Assembly: GCA_946415315.1 (NCBI GenBank)
Contig: CAMKRZ010000018.1
Coordinates: 1-61,261, forward strand
Reading direction: 5' to 3'
DNA: 61,261 bases
Source: an uncultured Lachnoclostridium sp.
GTDB lineage: Bacteria; Bacillota; Clostridia; Lachnospirales; Lachnospiraceae
Below the pieces are notes generated by a model that saw nothing but the letters and a program-made list of their open reading frames with translations, had not been told where the DNA came from and did not search any database. The translations under genes and the position numbers were made by a program. Shown here piece by piece: positions 43,594 to 52,576 of the stretch (within the stretch, counting starts at the first letter, position 1; every line of letters begins with the position of its first letter).

Positions 43594-44268
43594 ATGAAAA
43601 AACGTACTCCGCTTCGGGAGCGGTCTTTCCCGAACTATACACGCGGTGAAGAGATTGCCAACATGGTCACTCATATCGTCGGTGGAGCTCTCGCCATCGC
43701 CATAACGGTGCTGTGCATCATCATGGCGGCATCCCACCACAACGTCTGGGGTGTTGTCTCCTCCTCCATCTACGGCGCCACAATGATCATCATGTTCACG
43801 GTATCTTCCGTCTACCACGGTTTGCACAAGAACACCGGGAAGCAGGTTATGCGCATCATCGATCATTGCGACATCTATTTTCTGATCGCGGGAACATATA
43901 CGCCGATCTTGCTCTCCTCCGTCCGCGTAAATCATCCCGGGCTTGCCTGGACCATCTTCGGCATAGAGTGGGGATGCGCGTTCGCGGCGGCAGCCATCAA
44001 TGCGATCGACCTGCAGGCGTACCGCGTGTTCTCCTTTCTCTGCTATCTCATCATGGGATGGGCTATCATCGTCTGCGCGAAGATCACCATCGCATCCATG
44101 ACATTCATGGGTTTTCTGTGGATACTCCTCGGTGGGATCGCCTTCACCATCGGCGCCGTGCTCTACCTGATCGGCGCAAAGAAGCATTACATCCACAGCA
44201 TTTTTCACGTGTTCGTCATCGCCGGCTGCGTGCTGCAGTTCTTCGGTATTTTGTTCTACGTGCTTTAA
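43594..44268 (+). CDS. TrhA/hemolysin III (PAQR-like) membrane protein
   Basis: A 224-residue seven-helix membrane protein of the hemolysin III/TrhA family, related to eukaryotic adiponectin receptors. Metal-binding motifs are conserved: SSVYHG (about 72-77), DHCDIYFLIAGTYTP (about 90-104) and the C-terminal HSIFHVFVIAG (about 200). Bacterial members affect membrane fluidity or lipid composition; the haemolysin label comes from Bacillus cereus. The start at 43594 has GGAGG about 7 bp upstream. Confidence 0.92.
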   Translation: MKKRTPLRERSFPNYTRGEEIANMVTHIVGGALAIAITVLCIIMAASHHNVWGVVSSSIYGATMIIMFTVSSVYHGLHKNTGKQVMRIIDHCDIYFLIAGTYTPILLSSVRVNHPGLAWTIFGIEWGCAFAAAAINAIDLQAYRVFSFLCYLIMGWAIIVCAKITIASMTFMGFLWILLGGIAFTIGAVLYLIGAKKHYIHSIFHVFVIAGCVLQFFGILFYVL

Positions 44269-44300
44269 GAACAACCGCAGCGTCACTACGCAAACATGAA

Positions 44301-44333
44301 AAGGCTCCCTTCGGAAAATCCGTAGGGAGCCTT
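44301..44333 (-). terminator. Bidirectional terminator between trhA and tRNA-Gly
   Basis: AAGGCTCCCT (44301-44310) pairs with AGGGAGCCTT (44324-44333), with an inner CGGA/TCCG pairing. The minus-strand tail is UUUUCAUG, so it mainly ends the tRNA transcript. Confidence 0.8.
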
Positions 44334-44346
44334 AAGCAATAAAAGA

Positions 44347-44418
44347 AGCACGAGACGGGATTCGAACCCGCGACCCTCGCCTTGGCAAGGCGATACTCCA
44401 CCACTGAGCCACTCGTGC
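44347..44418 (-). tRNA. tRNA-Gly (anticodon GCC)
   Basis: The acceptor stem GCACGAG pairs with CTCGTGC; the T arm contains GGTTCGAATCC; the anticodon stem TCGCC/GGCGA closes the loop TTGCCAA with anticodon GCC. The discriminator is U and the 3' CCA is not encoded. A consensus promoter and a terminator flank it, so it is a single-tRNA unit. Confidence 0.95.
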
Positions 44419-44449
44419 GTATGTCCTGCTCTCCGCAGGCACAATGTGG

Positions 44450-44478
44450 ATTGTACACGATAAGAAGTCGTTTGTCAA
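44450..44478 (-). promoter_or_regulatory. Promoter for tRNA-Gly
   Basis: Minus-strand TTGACA (44473-44478) and TACAAT (44450-44455), spacing 17 bp, about 32 bp upstream of the tRNA. Confidence 0.88.
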
Positions 44479-44498
44479 CAACAATTTTGATTTTTTTT

Positions 44499-44532
44499 AA
44501 AACCGGCGCAGCCATACGACCGCGCCGGTTTT
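44499..44532 (-). terminator. Terminator after sortase-anchored adhesin gene
   Basis: An 11-bp stem AAAACCGGCGC (44499-44509) with GCGCCGGTTTT (44522-44532). It works in either direction by its own A/U ends. Confidence 0.8.
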
Positions 44533-44540
44533 TCGTCCGC

Positions 44541-47108
44541 TTATCGCTTTCCTGTTTTTGCGTTAACACGAACTCTGTTGCGCCGTTTCTCCGCAAGGAG
44601 TACAACCGCTGTCGCCATCGCAAGGAGCATCGCAAATGCTCCGATGTACAGGATCGGTCTGCTCTCCGATGTCTGCGGGGACTTCACGGCACTGTTCGCT
44701 TTCTTGTTTACCTCGGGACGTTCCTGGCTTTCGCTCTTGCTTTCCGGTTTTTCCTCGAGCTCCTGGTCGATCATAACGATCGAGCCGCCCGGGATCGGTA
44801 CGCCGTTCGCGTCACACAGGACGCCGTCCACAAGCTTGAACCAGATATCCGATGCATAACTATATCCTGCCGGCGCACCGCTCTCGTGGAGACGATACGT
44901 ACCGTTCGGAAGATTTTTCAGGAATGCCGCTTTGTCTGTGCTTGTCCAGGAAATGCTTGTCTTGCTGAGCGAGAAATCCGTTCCGCCGGATTCCCCGGAA
45001 ATCACTACCTGATAGAGATTATTTTCCTTCGTGTAGGTAGTCAGCGTCAGTCTCGCTCCGGGCAGTTCGTCGCACGTCACCGTCTGCTTGGAGAAAATTC
45101 CGGTGCGGGGACCTGTGCTCGTGTTCTTCTGTGCCAGGTTCTCAGATCCGTTGACATTGTTCTCTCCGCTCTCCGTCGGCTTCGGTGTTGCCGTAGGCCG
45201 GCGATACGGTGTCGGCGTCGCGGTTTTCCCCGGCGCCTTCGTGGGCGTCGGTGTCACGGTCTGCTGCGGTGCGCCCGTCGGGGTAGCCATGGGAGCATTT
45301 GTAATCACCGGCTGCGTTGTCGGTGTCGGAGTCGACGTCGGTACGGACGTCGGCAAAGGCACATTCGTCACCCTCGGAGTTGCCGTAGGGAACGGAGTCG
45401 CTGTCGGCGTGTTAGTCGCTCTGGGCGCCTGCGTCACTGTCGGCGTAGGAGTGTTCGTTGCCGTAGGGACAGGCGTAGGTGTGCTGGTCACTCTCCACCA
45501 CGGGTACGTTGTCGGCGTAGGAGCCTTGGTCACCGTCGGTGTCGGCGTGTTCGTTGCCGTAGGCCGAGGCGTGCTCGTCGGCGTAGGAGTGCTTGTCACC
45601 CTCCACCACGGGATTCCTGCGGTCGTCGGAGTCGGTGCTTTCGTCGGGGTCGGTGTCGGCGTGCTCGTCACTCTCCACCACGGGTATGTAGTAGGCGTCG
45701 GCGCTTTGGTCACCGTCGGTGTCGGCGTGTTCGTTGCCGTAGGCCGAGGCGTGCTCGTCGGGGTCGGTGTGCTGGTTACTCTCCACCACGGGTTCGCTGC
45801 CGGGGTCGGTGTAGGCGAGTTGGTCGCAGTCGGCCGAGGCGTAGGCGAATTTGTTGCTGTAGGCCGAGGCGTAGGCGAATTTGTTGCTGTAGGCCGAGGC
45901 GTAGGCGAGTTGGTTGCCGTAGGCCGAGGCGTAGGCGAATTTGTTGCCGTAGGAATCGGTGTCGGCGAGTTCGTCGCCGTCGGGATCGGCGTAGGCGAGT
46001 TCGTCGCCGTCGGAATAGGCGTAGGCGAATTCGTTGCCGTCGGGATCGGTGTCGGCGAATTTGTCGCTGTCGGAATCGGAGACGGTGAATTCGTCGCTGT
46101 CGGCGAGTTCGTTGCCGTAGGCGAGTTTGTTGCCGTAGGCGAATTTGTCGGTGTAGGTGTTACTTTCTTCGTCGGAAGCTTCAGTGAGCAGGGATAGAAA
46201 TGCGCCTCACCGATCGTCACAAAGGTTTTCGCGATAATTCCGCCTTCAAAGTTACCGCCCTTCATGTCAACACTCGCACGAGGAGCAATCACATGACCGA
46301 CAAGTCCCTCGAAACTGATCGTACCCGTCGCATCGGGGAAGTTCCAGAACAGGTTCATTCCGGTAAGGTTGTACTGCTCATCGTTTGTTCCCGGGAATTT
46401 CTTGCGGAAAGCATTTCCCATGACTTCCCCGTTCAGCTTGATATGATAACCGTTATAGCTTGCCGTGCCGCCGTTGACACCGGTCACGGAAATGCAAAGG
46501 ATATGGTTGCGAAACCAGGTATAGTCCGAAACGGTAATCTCAAGAGAATTCAGATTGTCTTTGGAAATCGTGAGATATACATCCGAATTGACGTTCCGAA
46601 GATCCAGTTTCGTCCCGCTCATCGCCTCGCTCATATCATAGAGCGCTGCAGACTGCTCTTTGATCTTCTCAAATGCCTTCTTAACATCAATATAATTCGG
46701 ATTCTGAATGATCGTATTCGGATCATTCGACTGAACGCCCCAGCCCTTCGTCCCGTAGTAGACCGTACGGTCAATTTTCCGGTTCACGTAAAATGTACCG
46801 GTTCCCACGTTTCCTCTTTCCCAGTTGCCGATGTAAGAGGGATACAGGGCTGCATCGCCGAATGTGTTGTAGTTTTTGTACGTACCGCCGACTACAATAG
46901 CACTCATAATGTGGCTACTGTTGGATTCCGATGCAAGATCATCGCGGACAAAAAGCGAATATCTGCTCAGGATCGTAGACGCATTATAATCGCCATCGTA
47001 GCGGTCCCTGTCGGAAGCTGCCATTACTTCATTGCCCGCGAACAGACAGACGACCATCACGAACGCGAGCATAACGCTGATTAATCTCCAAGTTTTCCTG
47101 TTTTTCAT
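44541..47108 (-). CDS. Sortase-anchored adhesin: choice-of-anchor A-like domain, Thr-Pro stalk, SpaA/Cna_B domain
   Basis: An 855-residue surface protein. Order: signal peptide (1-32), an N-terminal adhesin-like domain (about 40-300) with [25 protein letters not shown] and [24 protein letters not shown] (in parts), which resembles the choice-of-anchor A family; a Thr-Pro stalk (about 305-610) with NSPTPxPTAT repeats and three to four [11 protein letters not shown] islands; a SpaA-like/Cna_B fold (about 650-790, [16 protein letters not shown]); and a wall-sorting tail with SPQTS, a hydrophobic helix and RRNR. The sorting motif fits class B or D sortases, and the sortase gene lies 60 bp upstream in the same operon. 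Confidence 0.85.
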   Translation of the reverse strand: MKNRKTWRLISVMLAFVMVVCLFAGNEVMAASDRDRYDGDYNASTILSRYSLFVRDDLASESNSSHIMSAIVVGGTYKNYNTFGDAALYPSYIGNWERGNVGTGTFYVNRKIDRTVYYGTKGWGVQSNDPNTIIQNPNYIDVKKAFEKIKEQSAALYDMSEAMSGTKLDLRNVNSDVYLTISKDNLNSLEITVSDYTWFRNHILCISVTGVNGGTASYNGYHIKLNGEVMGNAFRKKFPGTNDEQYNLTGMNLFWNFPDATGTISFEGLVGHVIAPRASVDMKGGNFEGGIIAKTFVTIGEAHFYPCSLKLPTKKVTPTPTNSPTATNSPTATNSPTATNSPSPIPTATNSPTPIPTATNSPTPIPTATNSPTPIPTATNSPTPIPTATNSPTPRPTATNSPTPRPTATNSPTPRPTATNSPTPRPTATNSPTPTPAANPWWRVTSTPTPTSTPRPTATNTPTPTVTKAPTPTTYPWWRVTSTPTPTPTKAPTPTTAGIPWWRVTSTPTPTSTPRPTATNTPTPTVTKAPTPTTYPWWRVTSTPTPVPTATNTPTPTVTQAPRATNTPTATPFPTATPRVTNVPLPTSVPTSTPTPTTQPVITNAPMATPTGAPQQTVTPTPTKAPGKTATPTPYRRPTATPKPTESGENNVNGSENLAQKNTSTGPRTGIFSKQTVTCDELPGARLTLTTYTKENNLYQVVISGESGGTDFSLSKTSISWTSTDKAAFLKNLPNGTYRLHESGAPAGYSYASDIWFKLVDGVLCDANGVPIPGGSIVMIDQELEEKPESKSESQERPEVNKKANSAVKSPQTSESRPILYIGAFAMLLAMATAVVLLAEKRRNRVRVNAKTGKR
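45180..46160 (-). repeat. Thr-Pro stalk repeats including [11 protein letters not shown] islands
   Basis: A block of about 1 kb encodes 24-30-bp units of [19 protein letters not shown] and [11 protein letters not shown], with four copies of a longer unit containing [10 protein letters not shown] at 45490, 45600, 45670 and 45780. The larger unit itself appears duplicated. Confidence 0.88.
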
Positions 47109-47167
47109 AATACCATTCTCCTCTATCTCATGCGCCGTGCGCACAGGTACAGCATTTCCCCAGCCGG

Positions 47168-48088
47168 TCAACTCTTCGGTGCCGGTATCTCCTCGATCGG
47201 CACGCTCAGCACTCTCTTGCCGACCACCACAAACCGCTTACCGTCGCCGCAGGTGGACAGCACCAGGATGGTGTCGTCATCTGTGGGTTCCGGAGCAGCA
47301 ATGTATGCTTTTTCATCCTCCTCACGCAGTTTCCGGATCAGTCGAGCTGTCTCGAAACCGTCAAACTTGTCAAAGACCCATTTGCCGTTTTTCTTGACAT
47401 AGTCCTCGGAAAGCAGATGATCCGTGGGTGCGTGCGAGACGATAACCACCTCATAGACCATCACCCGGTCTTCCATATAGATAAAGAAATACGGGTGGGT
47501 GTTTCGGAACTCCTCGTCCTTAAACTCCTTCAAGCTTCCGAACATGGTGCCGTTTTTCATGTTGTGCCCGTAAATGATGGTGAACGGATCGTTCATGTCC
47601 CGGCTGTTGCAGTTCTGTATGTAAAGGGCACCCGGGTAACCCTTCGTGTGATCAATGTTGTGTTTTAAGTAGTAATCTTCCTTCTCGCTCGCCAGGATCG
47701 GGTAATCGATGATCGTGTCGGGGATCGCGATGTAGGAAAAAACATCCTCATTTTCCGAATGAAGGATTTCAAAGTCGGGAAGGATCGTGAAGTACTCCTC
47801 GTACTCATCCATGAGTGCCGCGAGCACCATGTCCTCCTCTTCCGGAACCGGTGTCGGCGTCGGTGTCGCATCCGGAGCCTGCGTCGGTGTCGGCGTCACT
47901 TCTCTCTCGGAAAATGCTTTCTCCCTGAGGTCCTCATATCCCTGCTGCTGTTTGTCGGCTTTCCACTCGGTATAATACCAGTAGCCGAATACTCCTGTCG
48001 CACCCAGCAGCAACACGATCAGCAAGATCAGAAGAAACCTTCTGCGCTTTCGTCTGCGCTCGACGACATCCCATGACGTATACCCCAT
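47168..48088 (-). CDS. Class B sortase
   Basis: A 306-residue membrane-bound transpeptidase that links sorting-motif proteins to the wall or pilin. An N-terminal transmembrane helix (about 18-38) is followed by a short Thr-Pro segment ([17 protein letters not shown]) and the sortase fold (about 105-300). Catalytic residues: His in IIYGHNM near 174, Cys in LVLSTC near 279 and Arg in KRFVVVGKR just after. The long helix before the Cys and [19 protein letters not shown] are class B traits. Its likely substrate is the adjacent adhesin with SPQTS. The transcript begins with a structured leader ending in a terminator (48148-48254). Confidence 0.92.
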   Translation of the reverse strand: MGYTSWDVVERRRKRRRFLLILLIVLLLGATGVFGYWYYTEWKADKQQQGYEDLREKAFSEREVTPTPTQAPDATPTPTPVPEEEDMVLAALMDEYEEYFTILPDFEILHSENEDVFSYIAIPDTIIDYPILASEKEDYYLKHNIDHTKGYPGALYIQNCNSRDMNDPFTIIYGHNMKNGTMFGSLKEFKDEEFRNTHPYFFIYMEDRVMVYEVVIVSHAPTDHLLSEDYVKKNGKWVFDKFDGFETARLIRKLREEDEKAYIAAPEPTDDDTILVLSTCGDGKRFVVVGKRVLSVPIEEIPAPKS

Positions 48089-48147
48089 GGTTCTCTCTCC
48101 TCCGTGCGCCGCCCGATGCCACGCACTAAAAAATCCTTATAACATAT

Positions 48148-48254
48148 AAAAAACTAAGAACACTCAGGTCTTGCTCGTGTCTTAGTTTTCTCTTTGCTAT
48201 AACCGGAGGCTGCCCCTTATGCAGCTCCGATGCCCCCGATGGGCTTCACTTTCC
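48148..48254 (-). ncRNA. Structured leader with terminator upstream of sortase B (class not identified)
   Basis: From the expected start near 48254 the minus-strand RNA forms a GGAGCUGC/GCAGCcUCC hairpin (about 48209-48230), a conserved-looking AUAGCAAAGAG joint, and then a terminator ACUAAGA-CAC...GUGUUCUUAGU with six U (48148-48189). The order aptamer-like fold, linker, terminator, gene is that of a riboswitch or attenuator. I compared it by memory with c-di-GMP-I/II, c-di-AMP, preQ1, fluoride and T-box patterns and found no convincing match. Confidence 0.5.
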
Positions 48255-48260
48255 GCGGTC

Positions 48261-48304
48261 ATCATATCACCTGACTATGGCAGCGTCAAGGTACAATATT
48301 GTAC
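48261..48304 (-). promoter_or_regulatory. Promoter of sortase-adhesin operon with flanking palindrome
   Basis: Minus-strand TTGACG (48284-48289) and TATGAT (48261-48266), spacing 17 bp. A perfect 14-bp palindrome GTACAATATTGTAC (48291-48304) abuts the -35 and could be an operator. Confidence 0.75.
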
Positions 48305-48398
48305 AATATTTATGAATTTTCGTAAGTTTTTTGTGCATTATTGATAGTTGCGCACAAAGGGTATTAATTTTTTGCATATTTTGACGCGTAAAATGACA

Positions 48399-48434
48399 AA
48401 AAATCAGACAGTGTCGCAACACTGTCTGATTTTT
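48399..48434 (-). terminator. Terminator after GH10 xylanase gene
   Basis: A perfect 16-bp stem (AAAAATCAGACAGTGT with its complement) with loop CGCA, ending in a run of U on both strands. Confidence 0.95.
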
Positions 48435-48517
48435 GTTATATCCTGTCAAAACGAGGCCCGAGATGTATTATCTTATACCGAACTATAATTTGAATTCGCA
48501 GAAGTAAATTTTCACCA

Positions 48518-50362
48518 TCACTTCAGCGTGATCTCAGCCCATGCGGAAGGATTCGTGTAATCGCTGTCCTGCGTAGCGTTCAGCTTCATAACGCTGATAC
48601 GCGCGCCCTTGTCGTTCGCGTCGTTGATATGACCGTCGACACCCATCACGACACCGGCTTTGGCTTCGATCAGCATCGGTACCGCGATCTCGACGCGATA
48701 ACCGGTACCCGTCTTGACAGCCTGCGCCGTCACACCGTCGCGGGACGGAACCGTGCCGTACGAGAGCGAGCTCTCATAGTTGCAGCGGTACTGACCGCAA
48801 AGCTTGTCGTAGGTGGAATCCTTGCAGTTGTTCGGATCCAGGAACAGCTCAATGGAATCCTGCTCGTAGGTGTTGCTGTTGTCCTTGTTGAGAACGCCGT
48901 CCTTCACGTCGAACAATGCGTAGAAGTTGTTCTCATCCCACATGTACTTGACCGTGCCGCTGGCGCCCTGCCATGCCATTACCGGGATGTTGATCTCGTA
49001 CGCGGTCGCGCTGCTCCAGCAGTCATCGACTTCCCCGTCAATCACCGGAGTGCCCTTGGCCGCCTCGAGTTTCTTCGTCGTCAGCTTGATCTCCTGCGGT
49101 CCGAGTGCAGCATACGCGTCCGTGTTGAGAACCGCGTAGTACGCTTCCTTCGGATTCAGGTTTGCGTCGAACAGAAGCGGTGCGCTCTCGGCACGCCAGC
49201 TTGTATTGTCCTTGTAGCCCCAGAAGGTAACACGCTCGATCAGATCAGCATTTTCCTTGTAAATGTTGAACAGTCTCGCGTAGAAGATCGCCTGGGTCAT
49301 CTCCTGCTCACCGTCGTACTTGCCCTTGGAGATGCCGTTGATCTGGACATCCAGCTCGGACACGCTCACCTTGATGCCGTCAATCTTACGGAACATATCA
49401 AGGCTCTTGCGAACGTTGTCAAGGCTGGTCGTCGTGGAGTAATGGCCCTGCATGCCGATACCGTCGATCGGGATGCCGCGGCTCTTCATATCCGCAACCA
49501 TGGCCGCTGCGATCTTCGCCTTGGCAGGCTGATCGAGGTTGTAATCATTGTAGTACAGTTTTGCGTCCGGAGCCGCCTCATGAGCAAGCTGGAACGCGAT
49601 CTCGATGTAATCCAGACCGATGGACTTCGTCCACTGTGTCTCGCGAAGGCACTTCGTCCAGTCGCCGTCCGCCGGCAACGTAGCGCCGTCACGGATCGCT
49701 TCGTTGACGACATCCCAGGAATAGATCTGGCCTGCATAGTGGCCGGCTACACCGTTGATGTGCGCACGGAGCTGCTCGATCGCCTCCTCGCGGTCCTTCG
49801 CGCTCGTTCCGAGCCAGTTACCGCTCTGGCTGTGCCAAGCGAGCGTATGGCCGTGAACGATCAGACCGTTATCCTGAGCATATGCCATCATCTTGTCAGA
49901 CTCGGTGTACTTGAACGTCCCCTGTACGCGCTGCATCTCCTCGGGCTTCATCAGGTTCTCGGGAGTGATGATGTCATAGTTGGCAAGAACCAGATCCTTG
50001 TCCTTGCCCGACGTGATGATGTTGGTGTAGATCGTACCGATCAGGAAGTAATCCTTGTACGCTTCCTTCAGCGACGTGTACTCTGTCTTGTGCAGAGTCT
50101 CATAATCGTACGCCGGAGTCGGAGTCGGCGAAGGAGAGTTCGTCGGCGTAGGCGTGTTCGTCGGTGTGGGCGTCTCGGTAGCGGTCGGCTCGGGAACCGG
50201 CGTGCTCGTCGCCGTCGGTTCAGGTGCCTTCGTGTCCGTCGGCGCCGTCGTAGAGGTAGGTGTATCGCCCGAATTGTCTTTGGTCGAGTTGCATGCCGTA
50301 AGCCCCATCACCAGGATAGCGGCAAGGAGCCATGCAACCACGATCCGAACTGTCTTGTTCAT
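48518..50362 (-). CDS. GH10 endo-1,4-beta-xylanase lipoprotein with CBM9-like module
   Basis: A 614-residue xylan-degrading enzyme. A lipoprotein signal ends at LTAC (Cys24), then a Thr-Pro linker (about 30-85), the GH10 barrel (about 90-410) and a C-terminal CBM9-like domain (about 425-614). Catalytic residues: acid/base Glu in WDVVNEAI near 219 and nucleophile Glu in SVSELDVQ near 337; HTLAWHSQ lies near 170. The CBM9-like part (WDENNFYALFDVKD, DSIELFLDPNN) binds reducing ends of sugars in relatives. The lipid anchor keeps the enzyme on the cell. AGAGGAAA precedes the ATG. Confidence 0.94.
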   Translation of the reverse strand: MNKTVRIVVAWLLAAILVMGLTACNSTKDNSGDTPTSTTAPTDTKAPEPTATSTPVPEPTATETPTPTNTPTPTNSPSPTPTPAYDYETLHKTEYTSLKEAYKDYFLIGTIYTNIITSGKDKDLVLANYDIITPENLMKPEEMQRVQGTFKYTESDKMMAYAQDNGLIVHGHTLAWHSQSGNWLGTSAKDREEAIEQLRAHINGVAGHYAGQIYSWDVVNEAIRDGATLPADGDWTKCLRETQWTKSIGLDYIEIAFQLAHEAAPDAKLYYNDYNLDQPAKAKIAAAMVADMKSRGIPIDGIGMQGHYSTTTSLDNVRKSLDMFRKIDGIKVSVSELDVQINGISKGKYDGEQEMTQAIFYARLFNIYKENADLIERVTFWGYKDNTSWRAESAPLLFDANLNPKEAYYAVLNTDAYAALGPQEIKLTTKKLEAAKGTPVIDGEVDDCWSSATAYEINIPVMAWQGASGTVKYMWDENNFYALFDVKDGVLNKDNSNTYEQDSIELFLDPNNCKDSTYDKLCGQYRCNYESSLSYGTVPSRDGVTAQAVKTGTGYRVEIAVPMLIEAKAGVVMGVDGHINDANDKGARISVMKLNATQDSDYTNPSAWAEITLK

Positions 50363-50566
50363 GTGTTTTCCTCTTTTCGGATGGTGTAGTAATGTTTACC
50401 GACCCTCTCCAGGGTCCCGAGCGGGTCCGGAAGGTCAAACGCGGGGACACGGGTCCCGAGGCACTTCCCTATCTGCCCGATCTGTGTTATAGTACCATTG
50501 TATACTCAATCGACAGATTACTCAATAGAGTTTTTTAGCGTGAACATCAAAAAAAGGGAGTTTTGT

Positions 50567-51415
50567 ATGATCTACATCGCCTGTGCCATGTACACGGAAG
50601 CCGCACCGTTCATCCGGCGCTTCGCATGCAAACGCGACGACTCGTTCCGCCACGAGCAGGTGTTCGTCGGTGATGAGGCCGTCGTCATCATCACGGGAAC
50701 CTCTCCTGTTCCCGCGGCTGTTGCTCTCACGGAAGCGCTCGCGCTTCTCCCGCCGGACGATGGGGACTTCTTCGCCAACGTCGGGCTGTGCGGCTGCGCG
50801 GAGCCTTCGGTTGACGCAGGCTCGCTCTTCCTGATCAACAGCATCCGGGAACATGCGACCGGACGAAGGTTCTTTCCCGATCTGCTGTATCAGCATGAAC
50901 ATCGGCAGGGCGCGCTCACGACATTTTCCGCGGTCGTGACAACACCTCCAGGCGATGCCTTCCTGTTCGACACGGAGGCTGCCGGGCTCTATCAGGCCGC
51001 CGTCCCTTTCTTCCCTACCGACCGCATGGTTTTCTTCAAGATCGTGTCCGATCACGGGGAGGATGCCGCTGCGATATCCCCTTCCCGGGTCTCCGAACTT
51101 ACAGAAAATGCCGCCCCCCTCGTGTCCGACACGCTTCTTCGATTCGCCTCGATCGTCCCGCAGCGTTTTCGCTGGTCCGACGAGGAGGCTGCGATCATCG
51201 ATTACTTCTGCCGCAGCCTGCGCTGCTCCGTCACCATGGAACACGAACTGCGGCGGCTGATCCGGTATTACGAGATGGAGCGCGGCTGTGCGATCGAACA
51301 TCTTCGCGAGTTTATCAAAACACACGAACTGGATTATGAGAACGATGTCATTCTCCGTTCCAGAAAGGAGGGCAAGAATGTCCTTGACGAATTCCGTCTC
51401 TCCTGCCTGCAATGA
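50567..51415 (+). CDS. Nucleoside phosphorylase/nucleosidase-like protein
   Basis: A 282-residue protein whose first two thirds resemble the PNP_UDP (purine nucleoside phosphorylase/MTA-SAH nucleosidase) fold: MIYIACAMYTEAAPF at the start, VVIITGTSPVPAAVALTEAL (in parts, about 40-58), FANVGLCGCAEPSVDAGSLFLI (about 68-88, in parts) and FFKIVSDHGED (about 160). The C-terminal helical part (about 190-282) is not part of that fold. Its stop overlaps the start of the spore photoproduct lyase-like gene by 38 bp, so the two are translationally coupled. The enzyme activity is inferred. GGGAG lies 7 bp before the ATG. Confidence 0.75.
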   Translation: MIYIACAMYTEAAPFIRRFACKRDDSFRHEQVFVGDEAVVIITGTSPVPAAVALTEALALLPPDDGDFFANVGLCGCAEPSVDAGSLFLINSIREHATGRRFFPDLLYQHEHRQGALTTFSAVVTTPPGDAFLFDTEAAGLYQAAVPFFPTDRMVFFKIVSDHGEDAAAISPSRVSELTENAAPLVSDTLLRFASIVPQRFRWSDEEAAIIDYFCRSLRCSVTMEHELRRLIRYYEMERGCAIEHLREFIKTHELDYENDVILRSRKEGKNVLDEFRLSCLQ

Positions 51416-52520
51416 TACATCTGCCTGCGGTACGTGTGCGTCCGGCGTGGGAACGTCAGGCGCGGAATGCCTGACGACACCGTACCGAAAGACATTTTCC
51501 GTGGTCTATGTCGAGGAAGCCGCGCTGTCTCTCCCGCGCACACGGCAAATCCTCGCGAAACTGCCCGGTGCGGAAGTGATCCGCTGCCGCGACTACCGGG
51601 AAGTTTTCAACCGCCCTCACCAAAGCCCTGCGCTTCAGAAACATGCGCAGGCTCTGATCCTGGCAGTCTCCGACAGACCGCGTCTCTACCCCGGAGCCCC
51701 TGTGTGCCAGGACTTCGGCAATGAACGCTTCTATTACACCTCCGACGTGATGAACTGCGTGTTCGACTGCGAGTACTGCTATCTTCAGGGAATGTACCCT
51801 TCCGGGCATGTCGTGGTCTTCGTCAACCCGGAGGACACGTTCCGGGAACTCGACACCATACTGTGTGACGGTAATCCACGCGGCGTCTATGTCTGCATCA
51901 GCTACGACACGGACCTTCTCGCGCTGGAACCTCTGCTCGGATTTGTCGCGGAGTGGATCACTTACGCGGAAAAACATCCCACCCTCACTCTCGAGCTGCG
52001 CACAAAAGCCGCATCTGCCGCGGTGCTGCGGGCACTCCCCGTGTCGAGCCGCTTGATCCTTGCGCTGACGCTCTCTCCGGAGCCTGTCATCCGCGCGATG
52101 GAACACCACACGCCGTCCCTATCCGCAAGGCTTGCGCTGGCGCGCGAGGCGATGGATCTCGGTTGGAAGGTACGCCTTTGCTTCGACCCGATGCTCGCCG
52201 TACACGACGCGGTCACCGTGTACAGCGCCATGTTTGACGAAGTATTTTCCGCGCTTCCGATGGAGCGCGTATGGGACGTGAGCGTCGGCCTGTTCCGCAT
52301 TTCCCGCGAATATCTGAAGGAGATGCGCAATCGTCGTCCGTGCAAAGTCACATACTACCCGTACGAGCTGTCGGAAGGCGTGTATCGCTACCCCAAAGCC
52401 GTCGGCGAACCGCTGATCGCGCTTGCCGTCGAACGACTTGCGCAGGCGATCCCGCGGGAGCGCATTTTCCTCTGGGACGACACGGATTGCTCCGAGCCTC
52501 CCTGCCGGAACTCCGACTGA
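51378..52520 (+). CDS. Spore photoproduct lyase-like radical SAM enzyme
   Basis: A 380-residue radical SAM protein related to SplB, which reverses the spore UV lesion 5-thyminyl-5,6-dihydrothymine. The Fe-S motif is CVFDCEYC (Cys127, Cys131, Cys134; C-x3-C-x2-C), preceded by FYYTSDVMN and followed by YLQGMY. Cys173 in YVCISYDTD lies where the hydrogen-donor Cys of SplB is expected. The remainder (ELRTKA, LILALTLSPEP, LCFDPML) follows the family. A 40-residue Cys-containing N-terminal extension (four Cys in residues 11-31) is unusual. AGGAGG is 6 bp before the ATG at 51378, inside the upstream gene. Confidence 0.9.
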   Translation: MSLTNSVSPACNDTSACGTCASGVGTSGAECLTTPYRKTFSVVYVEEAALSLPRTRQILAKLPGAEVIRCRDYREVFNRPHQSPALQKHAQALILAVSDRPRLYPGAPVCQDFGNERFYYTSDVMNCVFDCEYCYLQGMYPSGHVVVFVNPEDTFRELDTILCDGNPRGVYVCISYDTDLLALEPLLGFVAEWITYAEKHPTLTLELRTKAASAAVLRALPVSSRLILALTLSPEPVIRAMEHHTPSLSARLALAREAMDLGWKVRLCFDPMLAVHDAVTVYSAMFDEVFSALPMERVWDVSVGLFRISREYLKEMRNRRPCKVTYYPYELSEGVYRYPKAVGEPLIALAVERLAQAIPRERIFLWDDTDCSEPPCRNSD

Positions 52521-52576
52521 GCACGCATGTGCGGTCCGGATGGGCAATTCGCAAATTCACTGAAAGGAACGAACCC

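Noticed and set aside
48148-48254. c-di-GMP riboswitch ahead of sortase B
   Set aside because: The order of elements suggested it, but the conserved core words of the c-di-GMP-I and -II aptamers are not present, so I left the class open.
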